64,000 nucleotides of DNA from Arsenicicoccus cauae (lineage in GTDB: Bacteria; Actinomycetota; Actinomycetes; Actinomycetales; Dermatophilaceae). The stretch spans positions 62,001-126,000 of the forward strand of contig NZ_WLVL01000040.1 of NCBI RefSeq assembly GCF_009707125.1, read 5' to 3'. The notes beneath the pieces were generated by a model. It was given only the letters and a program-made list of their open reading frames with translations, did no database searches and was not told where the DNA came from. Below are positions 51,355 through 58,956 of this stretch, one piece after another. The stretch's first letter is position 1. Every line of letters starts with the position of its first letter. The translations under genes and the position numbers were made by a program.

Positions 51355-51789
51355 TTAGGTCCGCGCCCGCATCAGGCCGAGCAGCGAGACCGGCTCGGCG
51401 GCCGTCATGGCCCCCTGCCCGACCGATCCTGCCGGACGACGGCTCGCGAGGTGGGGCTTGCGGGCCAGAAGCGCGTCCACAGCGGCCGTCAGCGCGGCCT
51501 CGTCCTCGAGGTGCGCCTCGTCGTAGGGAAGGTCCGTCGGGTCGGCCAGGCGGCCCGTCGCCGTCACGAGCGCGAGGTGCAGGCGCTCGGCCAGGTCGTC
51601 CCTGTCCTTGGCACGCACGCGGGCGTCGGCGGCCTCCTTGCGCAGGCGCTCGACGTAGTCGCGGGGGAAGCTCTCGGGGTCGTCACCACCCTTTTCGGTG
51701 GCGTCGCCAGAAAGGTCATCGGGGGTCGGTTCGGGCTCGACGGCGTCGGGGGTCTCGTCGGTCTCGGTGGTGGTGGTCTCGTCGGTCAT
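51355..51789 (-). CDS. Probable phage scaffolding protein
   Basis: 144 residues. A very acidic, Thr/Glu/Asp-rich N terminus (TDETTTTETDETPDAVEPEP) precedes a helical middle (YVERLRKEAADARVRAKDRDDLAERLHLALV), the usual plan of phage scaffolding proteins, and it lies just upstream of the capsid gene. It overlaps the preceding stop by 4 bp. The assignment rests on composition and position. Confidence 0.65.
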   Translation of the reverse strand: MTDETTTTETDETPDAVEPEPTPDDLSGDATEKGGDDPESFPRDYVERLRKEAADARVRAKDRDDLAERLHLALVTATGRLADPTDLPYDEAHLEDEAALTAAVDALLARKPHLASRRPAGSVGQGAMTAAEPVSLLGLMRART

Positions 51790-52367
51790 GAGTTGGTCCT
51801 CTCGGTGGTAGTGACGGGGATGGGGTGGCAGCGGTCGCCGGGGTGCAGGTGCATGGGCTGCTCGGCCCGGTAGACGTGGCCCTCCCTGTAGAGCCACTGG
51901 CACAGCTGGCAGGCGTCGGCGGTGAGGCCGCGCCTGTAGCCGGTGACGTGGGGTGACCGGGCGATGCCGTCGTTGAACGCGCGCCCGGCGGCGTCGATCG
52001 GCTCGTTGCGGCCGAGTCGTTCGGTGCGCATCCGGGCTGTCTCGCGGGCGGCGTCGTCGGTCAGGTCACCGTCGGTCAGGATCGTGTCGACGGCCTTGCG
52101 GAGCCGGTCGAGGTCGTCGGCGGCAGGCGCGAGGCCGAGGACGGGGACGGGGTGCCCGGTCTGCTCGGTCAGCGTCGCCGCCAGCGCCACGTCGGCGAGA
52201 GCCGTGCCGTGCCCGTTGGCGCGGGCGATGGTCGCGGCGATGGCCGTCAGGGCTTCCTCGAACGACAGCAGCCCGTCGAGGAACGCAGCCAGCAGGGCCA
52301 GGGCTTGACGGCTGGTCCCGTCGCCCAGGGCCGCGAGCAGCTTCTGGTAGGGGGTCTCGTCGATCAC
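51786..52367 (-). CDS. MuF-like minor head protein
   Basis: 193 residues. Helical N terminus, then near the C terminus DACQLCQWLYREGHVYRAEQPMHLHPGDRCHPIPV, a Cys/His cluster typical of the MuF/SPP1 gp7 family of proteins that follow the portal gene and enter the head with DNA. No protease domain is seen. GTG 52367 overlaps the portal stop. Confidence 0.75.
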   Translation of the reverse strand: MIDETPYQKLLAALGDGTSRQALALLAAFLDGLLSFEEALTAIAATIARANGHGTALADVALAATLTEQTGHPVPVLGLAPAADDLDRLRKAVDTILTDGDLTDDAARETARMRTERLGRNEPIDAAGRAFNDGIARSPHVTGYRRGLTADACQLCQWLYREGHVYRAEQPMHLHPGDRCHPIPVTTTERTNS

Positions 52368-53647
52368 TGCGCCACCACCCGGGACAGGTCGAGGTTCGCG
52401 ACGGCGTCACGGGACCGGTCGGCCCGGATCGCGTCCACCTCGTCCGCGGTGTAGCCGAGGCGCCGCAGCGCATAGCTCGCGGGCAGCAGCCCGGCCGCAA
52501 ACAGCTTCACGACAGCGTCGGCCTCCTGCGCGGCCGACCGGGTCGACGGGTCGGCCCACTGCACGGTGACGTCCACGCTGGCGGGGTCGACGCCGTGACG
52601 GACCGCGGTCATGAGCTGCGCGACGTGCTGCCAGGCCTGCCCGAAGGTGCCCTGACGCGCCTCGGCGCGGGCCGTGAGTGCGGCCTCGCTGGCACGGATC
52701 GCGTCGGCGCTGGTGGGGTTGTCGCCGCCGATCCCGAGCAGGTGCTCCGGCAGCCCGGTGACGGCACTGATGGATCGCATGATGACGCCGATCGCGGCCT
52801 CGTAGCCGGCGAGGTCGGCTCCGGCGAGCTGGCCGAACCGGGCTTCGGCCGCCTCGGTGACCATCATGCGGTCACCCTCCGGGAAGGGGTTGGTGACGTT
52901 GCCGTCGGCGTCCTCGACCAGCTCGACGCCGGACGCCCAGCGGCGGGGCCGGGCGGCGTACTCCGAAGCAGTCATGAGGTCGACGTGCAGCTTGGTGAGG
53001 CAGTCCGTGAGGCTGAGGACGTCCTGCATCTCGCTGACGCCGGTCTGCACGAGCCGGTCCCCGTTGCGCAGCCACACGACGGGCACGACGCCGAGCGGGT
53101 TGGCGATGGTCTCGACCTTGCGGTAGCCGGTGGTCGCTGCGCCACGGGCAGGACTGTGCCAGCGGGTGATGCGGTCGGGCTCGAACCACACGACATGGGT
53201 GCCGTCCTCGGCCCCCCACCGCTTGATCGCCGAGGACACCTCCCGCGTCGCGGGGTCGGTGGTGACGGCCACCTGGGTGGCCGACTCGACGGTGACGAGC
53301 GGGGAGCCGTCCGGACGCGCCCAGACGACGACGAACGAGTCGCCGAGCAGCAGCGCCTCGCGGTGCGCGACCCGGTGCTGGGTGTCCAGGCCGTTGCGCC
53401 GCCAGTCCTCCCACGTGTCCGGGCGGGACAGGCCGGTGACGCGCAGCCGCTCGCCGATGGTGTCGACCAGGAGTCGGGGAATGTTCACGGACACGGCGCT
53501 GAGCCGGTTGTTGAGGGCGAGTCGGGACTCGGGCGACAGGAACGTGAGGGGCTGCGCGCCGTCGTAGTAGCGGGTGAGCGTCGAGTAGACGGCCGCCCGC
53601 TCGTCGATGCGCTGCAGGATGCGGCCGAGGGTGTCGAGGTCGGTCAT
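52364..53647 (-). CDS. Phage portal protein
   Basis: 427 residues of the SPP1 gp6-like portal family common in actinophages: YYDGAQPLTFLSPE, VNIPRLLVDTIGERLRVTG, DWRRNGLDTQHRVAHREALLLGDSFVVVW, ANPLGVVPVVWLRN, ISAVTGLPEHLLGIGGDNPTSADAIRASEAALTARAE. It forms the ring through which DNA is packaged. Slightly shorter than most (about 450-480). Confidence 0.92.
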   Translation of the reverse strand: MTDLDTLGRILQRIDERAAVYSTLTRYYDGAQPLTFLSPESRLALNNRLSAVSVNIPRLLVDTIGERLRVTGLSRPDTWEDWRRNGLDTQHRVAHREALLLGDSFVVVWARPDGSPLVTVESATQVAVTTDPATREVSSAIKRWGAEDGTHVVWFEPDRITRWHSPARGAATTGYRKVETIANPLGVVPVVWLRNGDRLVQTGVSEMQDVLSLTDCLTKLHVDLMTASEYAARPRRWASGVELVEDADGNVTNPFPEGDRMMVTEAAEARFGQLAGADLAGYEAAIGVIMRSISAVTGLPEHLLGIGGDNPTSADAIRASEAALTARAEARQGTFGQAWQHVAQLMTAVRHGVDPASVDVTVQWADPSTRSAAQEADAVVKLFAAGLLPASYALRRLGYTADEVDAIRADRSRDAVANLDLSRVVAQ

Positions 53648-53655
53648 GGGGTCTC

Positions 53656-55164
53656 CTATCGGAACGATGCCGCGCGCCGTCGCGGCTGGTTGTTGGTGTG
53701 GAACGCGGCGCGGTCGAGGGCGACGATCGACGCCACGGCGGCGTCGATCTTGCGGGGGGAGTTGCGTTTGTCCTTGACGATTAGGTCGCCGAGCGTGGTG
53801 GGCTTGGCGACCGCGTGGGCGACGTGCGCCGCCAGCCGGGGGTCGCCGTCGTGGGTGACGGCCTGCGTCACCACGGCCTGGTAGAGGCGGTCGGTGGCGG
53901 GGGCCATGCGTTGCGCGGCGGCGGTGTTCCACTCGATGACGCGCCGCTCCCCTTGCCGGGTCGCCCACGCCTCGATCTCCGAACGCCACCCCCACGGGTC
54001 CGCCGCGAGCTCGACCACGTCCCAGCGGTCGAACGCCAGCGCCACGGCGTTGTCCACGTCCTCGCGCGGTACGCGCCAGCCGCGGTCGCCGGGGTTCTCC
54101 CATAGGCCCGCGACGAACAGGTGCGGGTCTGGGCCGACCGTGCAGCCCACCAGCGCGGTGGAGTCACCCGACGCGGAGCCGTCGAACGCTAGGACCACCT
54201 TGGACCCGTCCGGGGGCGTCCCGAGGTCAGGTGCCGCGCAGGCGTCCCACGCACCGAACGGCAACCACGCCTCCGAGCCGGACACCCATTGCCCGAGGCG
54301 CAGCTGCCGAAACACGGGCTCACGCAACGTGCGGCGCGCAGCCTCCAGGCCATCCTCGGCCAGGAAGTCACCCAGGGCCGGGTTGCCGATCTTCCACGCC
54401 GCACGATCGTCTGTTGCGCACCCGTCCGGGGCCGCGAACTCCCGCAAAAAGAAAGCCGGGTCGGTGCCCTCCCGGCCGTGCTCGACAAGCCGGAACATCA
54501 CGCAATCCGGCGAGGTCGATGGGGTGCTGATCGCCAGCGTCAGCGACTCCGGCCGCTTGCCCGACATGCTGGTCACGGCTTCCCAAACGGGTTCAGTGAC
54601 GACGTGCAACTCGTCAACGACAAGCAATGAGGGGTCCCAGCCGTGCAGCGCGCCCGGGTCGGCCGGGAGCGCCATCATCGTGGCGTCGTTCTCCGGGACG
54701 ACGATCCTGTCGGCATAGATCATGGCCCGCTCGGCCAAGTCGGGGTTGAGCTCGATCATGCGCTTGGCCATGCGCAGCGCGATGTTCGCCTGCCGCTGGT
54801 CGGAGGCCACGACCAGCACCTCGGCGGACGGGGGGCCGACGAAAAGCTCGGCGACCGCCAGCGCGGCAGCAAGCGCGGTCTTGCCGTTCGCGCGCGGCAG
54901 GCTGACCAGCGCGGTCCGGATGCCGGGAGCGAACGCGCCCGTGACGATCTCCCGCTGCCAAGGCCGGACCTTGAACGGCTTGAGCGCACCCTCGCCCTTG
55001 GGCGTGAGGATGTAGTCGCGGATGAACCGCAGCCGACGAGCAGCCCGAGCCCGGGGCCAGCCGGTCAGGTCCAGGGGCTCGGCCGTGACCTGAGCCTTCG
55101 GCCCGGCCTTCGTGCCGCTCAACTCGAACACCCGTGCGAAGTGAGACCCAGATTTTGCCTGCAC
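53656..55164 (-). CDS. Phage terminase large subunit
   Basis: 502 residues. ATPase motor: Walker A SLPRANGKTA (Lys95, Thr96), Walker B LLVVDELH, then STPSTSPDC. Nuclease: VLAFDGSASGDSTALVG, ELAADPWGWRSEIEAWA and KIDAAVASIVALDRA hold the acidic metal ligands. Both activities look intact. The annotated GTG 55164 lacks a good ribosome site; GTG 55131 is an alternative. It overlaps the HNH gene. No small terminase gene is recognisable beside it. Confidence 0.92.
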   Translation of the reverse strand: MQAKSGSHFARVFELSGTKAGPKAQVTAEPLDLTGWPRARAARRLRFIRDYILTPKGEGALKPFKVRPWQREIVTGAFAPGIRTALVSLPRANGKTALAAALAVAELFVGPPSAEVLVVASDQRQANIALRMAKRMIELNPDLAERAMIYADRIVVPENDATMMALPADPGALHGWDPSLLVVDELHVVTEPVWEAVTSMSGKRPESLTLAISTPSTSPDCVMFRLVEHGREGTDPAFFLREFAAPDGCATDDRAAWKIGNPALGDFLAEDGLEAARRTLREPVFRQLRLGQWVSGSEAWLPFGAWDACAAPDLGTPPDGSKVVLAFDGSASGDSTALVGCTVGPDPHLFVAGLWENPGDRGWRVPREDVDNAVALAFDRWDVVELAADPWGWRSEIEAWATRQGERRVIEWNTAAAQRMAPATDRLYQAVVTQAVTHDGDPRLAAHVAHAVAKPTTLGDLIVKDKRNSPRKIDAAVASIVALDRAAFHTNNQPRRRAASFR

Positions 55165-55496
55165 GGGAGGGGCGAGGACGACCCGGCAGGGGGGTCACCC
55201 CCCAGGGTCTCGCGAGTTCCCTTGCGGCTGTTGCACTTTCGGCACAGCACTTGAAGGTTGTCGATCCTGTAGGCCAGGTCGGGTCGGGCGGCGAGGGGCA
55301 CGACGTGGTCGACGGTCAGGTCGTCGCGGCTGCCGCAGGCGGTGCAGAACGGCTGCATCCGGCGGAGGCGGGCGGACAGCCGGGCCCAGCGGGCGGTGCG
55401 TCGTTCCCCGGTGCGCTTGCGCGTGTCGGGCAGTTGGTGGTCGGGGCAGCGGCTGGCCGGTGTCGGCTCGCCGCAGACGAGACAGGGCTTCATCAT
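55119..55496 (-). CDS. HNH endonuclease
   Basis: 125 residues. Two cysteine pairs (CLVCGEPTPASRC, CTACGSRDD) and the HNH core LTVDHVVPLAARPDLAYRIDNLQVLCRKCNSRKG. HNH proteins next to the large terminase help to cut and package DNA at cos sites in HK97-like phages and in satellites. ATG 55496 follows GGGAGG and overlaps the preceding stop. Confidence 0.88.
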   Translation of the reverse strand: MMKPCLVCGEPTPASRCPDHQLPDTRKRTGERRTARWARLSARLRRMQPFCTACGSRDDLTVDHVVPLAARPDLAYRIDNLQVLCRKCNSRKGTRETLGGDPPAGSSSPLPCRQNLGLTSHGCSS

Positions 55497-56704
55497 CGTC
55501 CGCCTCCCTTCACGACACGGAGGGCGGCAGCGTTGAGCAGGCCGCATCCGGGATGGGTGGTGGTGCCGGGCTCGACGTAGGACATCGGCTCACCGCAGCC
55601 CGTGCAGGTGGGTGTCCCATCTGTCCCGTTGTCCCATTCAGCGGGGGTCTCGGTGTCCCCATTGGGACACTGGGACACTTGGGACAGGGGGACACAGGGG
55701 GCGTAGCGACCACGCTCGGGCTTGGACAGCCGCCGGGCCTCGGCGAGCCGTGCAAGGTATCGGCGGGCATCCGTTATGCCGAGGGCACCCTCTACCTGCT
55801 TTGCGGACACCGGCTCGGCTTGGGCGTTGACGTACGCGATGATCTCGGCAGAGCGGTCCCCAAGACCGTCACTCACCTTGACCTCGGCTGCCTTGCGGGC
55901 GGCGTCAGCCAGGGCGGCACCGTCGATCAACCACCTGCCGCTATCGGACGTGACGGCGTACTCGCCTTCGACTACGTCGCGGCCGGTGACGCGCAGGATT
56001 CCCGTGACCTCGTTGCGCTGGCGGGACAGGTTCACCGTGAAGTCGGCAGCACCGTTCAGTCCGTTGGTCCCGGACGTGGAGTCCATCCAGTCCGCGTCCC
56101 CGGTCCGCTTGTTGACGTGGTGGACCACGAGCAGGGTCGAGCCGGGGTGCGTGTCGACTAGTCGCTTGAGGGTTGACCCGATGCGGTAGTCACGCTGATA
56201 TGCGCCCTCACCCGGTAGCGCAGCGGGCATGACCTTGCCGAGCGTGTCGAGGACGACGAGGGGTCGCTGGTGCCCGTGCTTGCCGAGCCATGCCCGGATG
56301 AGCTGAACGACGTCCTTGGGGGCCGTGTCGGTTGCGAAGTCCAGCCGTTCGGGGATTCCCACGCCGTCACCGAGCAGGCGGCGGCAGCGACCCTGTAGGC
56401 GTCGACTGCCGTCTTCCAGGGCGAGCAGCAGCACGGGCCGGGGGCGGCCGGTGTCGATCTTGCCGAGCGCGGGCGTGCCAGCTGCGACGGCGAGGGCGAT
56501 GCCGAGGGCGGCCCAGGACTTGCCTGCCTTCGGGGGGCCGGTGAACAGGCCGAAGCCCTCGGGGATGAGCCCGTGGACCGCCCAGGACAGGGCCGGGAAG
56601 GTCTGGGCGTCCAGCCACGCACCGGACTTGAGACCTGCGAGCAGGTCAACCTCTTCGGGGTCGTCAAGCGGAGGCGCGTCGGAGGGGGCGGGCGCGTAGG
56701 TCAC
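55493..56704 (-). CDS. RepA-like AAA ATPase
   Basis: 403 residues. FTGPPKAGKSWAALGIALAVA (Walker A, Lys/Ser) and RPLVVLDTLGKVM (Walker B), then LLVVHHVNKRTG with HH, the layout of RepA/DnaB-like hexameric helicases of plasmids and phages. A winged-helix-like region and a Cys4 motif (CTGCGEPM ... HPGCG) follow. It probably starts island replication after excision. The GTG start overlaps the preceding stop by 4 bp. Confidence 0.8.
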   Translation of the reverse strand: MTYAPAPSDAPPLDDPEEVDLLAGLKSGAWLDAQTFPALSWAVHGLIPEGFGLFTGPPKAGKSWAALGIALAVAAGTPALGKIDTGRPRPVLLLALEDGSRRLQGRCRRLLGDGVGIPERLDFATDTAPKDVVQLIRAWLGKHGHQRPLVVLDTLGKVMPAALPGEGAYQRDYRIGSTLKRLVDTHPGSTLLVVHHVNKRTGDADWMDSTSGTNGLNGAADFTVNLSRQRNEVTGILRVTGRDVVEGEYAVTSDSGRWLIDGAALADAARKAAEVKVSDGLGDRSAEIIAYVNAQAEPVSAKQVEGALGITDARRYLARLAEARRLSKPERGRYAPCVPLSQVSQCPNGDTETPAEWDNGTDGTPTCTGCGEPMSYVEPGTTTHPGCGLLNAAALRVVKGGGR

Positions 56705-56979
56705 AGGCGACCGCCCGTCGCCATGGCGAGGAGACGGCGCGCGGCTGCCTCGTCTACGGCCATGCGCAGCCCGTAGAGGAATCCGAGATCCCAGCCGCAG
56801 GACCACGCCTGGTGGATCGTTTCCAGTTGCGGTGCTGGGGCTAGGGGCTGCTCGAGGTCAGCGAGCACGGCGTCTATGAACGCGGTACGATCGGGGGTAG
56901 AGATGGCTGCAAGCTTCTCGTTGCCCTCGCCGGAGTTGCCGCTCCGAGCGGGGGCGTTCTCGTGTCCGGGTCGAGTCAT
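56701..56979 (-). CDS. Island protein of unknown function, 92 residues
   Basis: Begins MTRPGHENAPARSGN, then a helical part with TPDRTAFIDAVLADLEQPLAPAPQLETIHQAWSCGWDLGFLYGLRMAVDEAAARRLL. Coupled by overlapping stops and starts with the excisionase gene before and the RepA-like gene after. No family recognised; position suggests a role in replication or its control. Confidence 0.65.
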   Translation of the reverse strand: MTRPGHENAPARSGNSGEGNEKLAAISTPDRTAFIDAVLADLEQPLAPAPQLETIHQAWSCGWDLGFLYGLRMAVDEAAARRLLAMATGGRL

Positions 56980-57167
56980 GCCGACCGCCCGGCGGATGCG
57001 TACTGCGCGTCCAGCCACCCGGTGACGTCCTCGCGCTTGTAGACGACGCGGCGGCCCAGCTTGAACCACCGCGGCCCCTTGTCTCCAACGTGCCGCCAAT
57101 AGCGGAGCGTGCCGACAGGAGTGCGGGTCCACTCCGACACCTCGGCCTCGGTGAGCAGATCTGACAT
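56976..57167 (-). CDS. Excisionase-like helix-turn-helix protein
   Basis: 63 residues: LLTEAEVSEWTRTPVGTLRYWRHVGDKGPRWFKLGRRVVYKREDVTGWLDAQ is the AlpA/Xis winged-helix pattern (HTH_17). In satellites this protein often drives excision and activates the leftward operon. ATG 57167 follows GGAAAGGA. First gene of the leftward cluster. Confidence 0.85.
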   Translation of the reverse strand: MSDLLTEAEVSEWTRTPVGTLRYWRHVGDKGPRWFKLGRRVVYKREDVTGWLDAQYASAGRSA

Positions 57168-57290
57168 GACTGATCCTTTCCATGTTGGAACACTGGGGCG
57201 CGTTCCGATACATGGAGTATTGGACGCGGGGACGTTGATGTCAAACAGCAGGGATTGACGTGCGCCGTAATGTTCCGGCATGGTTGGCAC
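57168..57290. promoter_or_regulatory. Divergent control region of the island
   Basis: 123 bp between the excisionase and repressor genes. It holds inverted GGAAC/GTTCC half-sites (57187, 57202) and a similar GTTCCGGCATGG (57272), close to GTTCCGATACATGG (57202). They are candidate operators for the divergent repressor. Confidence 0.5.
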
Positions 57291-57848
57291 ATGACGACAG
57301 CGGACGAACGTTTCGGGCGTGAGGTGCAGCGGAGGCGCGAACAGAAGGGCTGGTCGATGACGAGGTTCGCGTCCCTGCTCACCGAGGCAGGGGTCGACAA
57401 CTTCCACTCCACGACGGTCGGACGCATAGAACGGGGGGAGCGGCCCGTACGCCTGAGCGAGGCCGTGGCAGTGGCTCAGGTGCTCGACGTGCCGCTCGAA
57501 TCCCTGATCCCCACGGACGCACAGACTCTGACGGATGCAGAACGGGCAGTGAGGCTGTATTCCGAGACCAAGCGGGCGATCAGGGTTCTGGCGCGCCTAC
57601 TGGCCGACCGGCTGGCAGGACTTCCCGCCGTGCGTGAGGACCTAGTGGAGGTGCTGGAGTCCGGCGACCTGGACGAGGCCGGGATCAAGCAGGCTCGGAA
57701 ATGGTTGGGGATCGTTGACATGAACTTGGCGGAAGGCTGGCGGCTTCCCACCGAACAGGAAGTCCGCGACATGACGCCGGTGCAGATGGGCCGGGCTCGT
57801 GCTTCAGTGCTCTGGATGGGGGACGACCTGTGGCAAGCCGAAGCGTAA
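57291..57848 (+). CDS. XRE-type repressor
   Basis: 185 residues. The N terminus is a lambda-type helix-turn-helix: FGREVQRRREQKGWSMTRFASLLTEAGVDNFHSTTVGRIERGERPVRLSEAVAVAQVLDVPLESL. The rest is helical without a LexA-like protease, so induction is unlikely to be by self-cleavage; an antirepressor is more likely, as in satellites. It overlaps the integrase start by 19 bp. Confidence 0.85.
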   Translation: MTTADERFGREVQRRREQKGWSMTRFASLLTEAGVDNFHSTTVGRIERGERPVRLSEAVAVAQVLDVPLESLIPTDAQTLTDAERAVRLYSETKRAIRVLARLLADRLAGLPAVREDLVEVLESGDLDEAGIKQARKWLGIVDMNLAEGWRLPTEQEVRDMTPVQMGRARASVLWMGDDLWQAEA

Positions 57849-58906
57849 AGAAGCGCCAGGACGGCGTCTGGCGCGCCCGGTATCGCGACGAAGCGGGCAA
57901 GGAGCACGCCCGGCACTTCAAGCGCAAGGTCGACGCACAGCGATGGCTGGACAGCGTCACGGCGTCGGTGGTCCGCGGGGACTACGTCGACCCCAAGACT
58001 GCCCGCCTCACGGTGGGGGAGTGGTGCGACCTGTGGCTCGTCGGCTACGCGACCCGGCGGCCGTCAACGGTCCGTCAGGCCAAGGTGCACGTGAACGTCA
58101 TCCGAGACGGGCTGGGTGACAAGCGGCTGTCCGACGTCAAGCCGTCGCACGTGAAGGCGTGGACGGTCCAGCTGCAAGGCAAGTACGCGCCGAGCACGAC
58201 GTACGCGATCTATCGGCGGCTGGCACAGATCATGAGCGACGCCGTCCACGACGGCATCATCCCCAAGTCGCCATGCTCGCGGCGCACGTCGCCGGGGCAG
58301 GCGAAGCAACGGCCGTACGTCGCCACCACGCATCAGGTGTGGGCGCTGCACGACGCGATGCCGGAGCATCTGCGGGCGGCCGTCCTGCTCGGCGCGTTCG
58401 TGGGCCTGCGTGTCTCCGAGGCGGTGGCGCTGCGTGTCTCCGACGTCGACTTCATGCGCGGCATCGTGCGGCCCGAGGTGCAGTACCCCGACGAGCCCTT
58501 GAAGACGGAGACGAGCCGGACGCCGATTCCGATCCCGCACGAGCTGGCGCTGGCACTGTCCGCGAACGTGGAGCGCTACGGCGGGCCGACGATCGTCACG
58601 AACCAGCTGGGGCGTCCCGTAGGTCCGGCGGCAGTCGAGCACGCCGTGCGGGCCGTGCGGGGGACCGTCGAGGGCTTGCCTGAGGGGTTCCGGTTCCACG
58701 ATCTGCGGCACTACCTTGCGTCGCTGCTCATCTCGCAGGGGCTCGACGTCAAGGTGGTGCAGACGCGGATGCGGCACGCGAACGCGACGACGACGCTCAA
58801 CGTCTACGGGCACATGTTCCCGGACACGGACGAGTCCGCACGGGCGGCGGTGGCTGTTGCCTTCGCTTCCCGTGCGGACTCGTTGCGGACTGAGGCGGGG
58901 TCTTAA
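57830..58906 (+). CDS. Tyrosine recombinase integrase
   Basis: 358 residues. N-terminal arm-binding AP2-like domain (RQDGVWRARYRDEAGKEHARHFKRKVDAQRWLDSV), core-binding SAM-like domain, then the catalytic domain with Arg in GLRVSEAVALRVSDVD, FHDLRHYLASLL (HxxR), RHAN and the tyrosine in TTLNVYGHMFP. All catalytic residues are present. It ends 20 bp from attR; its last codons contain the arm-type sites. GTG start. Confidence 0.95.
   Translation: MASRSVKKRQDGVWRARYRDEAGKEHARHFKRKVDAQRWLDSVTASVVRGDYVDPKTARLTVGEWCDLWLVGYATRRPSTVRQAKVHVNVIRDGLGDKRLSDVKPSHVKAWTVQLQGKYAPSTTYAIYRRLAQIMSDAVHDGIIPKSPCSRRTSPGQAKQRPYVATTHQVWALHDAMPEHLRAAVLLGAFVGLRVSEAVALRVSDVDFMRGIVRPEVQYPDEPLKTETSRTPIPIPHELALALSANVERYGGPTIVTNQLGRPVGPAAVEHAVRAVRGTVEGLPEGFRFHDLRHYLASLLISQGLDVKVVQTRMRHANATTTLNVYGHMFPDTDESARAAVAVAFASRADSLRTEAGS
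58872..58891 (+). other. Arm-type integrase sites near attR
   Basis: GTGCGGACT (58872) and TTGCGGACT (58883), same sequence, direction and 11-bp spacing as at 49103-49122. Confidence 0.6.
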
Positions 58907-58925
58907 GCCTCTGACCTGCGGCGTT

Positions 58926-58956
58926 GCTCAGATGGAGAAGTACATCTCGAACTCGT
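58926..58956. other. attR, 31-bp direct repeat within the glnA1 3' end
   Basis: Covers the last codons of glnA1 (YEFEMYFSI and TGA, minus strand). Identical to 48973-49003, so the insertion leaves glnA1 intact. Confidence 0.9.

Larger units (their letters stand above)
48973..58956. mobile_element. Capsid-forming phage satellite-like island
   Basis: A 9.95-kb element between 31-bp direct repeats. Rightward genes: repressor and tyrosine integrase. Leftward genes: excisionase-like protein, a small protein, RepA-like ATPase, HNH nuclease, large terminase, portal, MuF-like protein, scaffold, small protein, capsid, two connectors. There are no tail, tape-measure, lysis or clear small terminase genes. 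It contains no GTATGCC word, which is frequent in the host. Size and gene content match capsid-forming phage-inducible islands rather than a complete or randomly decayed prophage. Confidence 0.8.

Noticed and set aside
48973-58956. Complete functional prophage
   Set aside because: No tail, tape measure, lysis or holin genes, and only 10 kb between intact att repeats.
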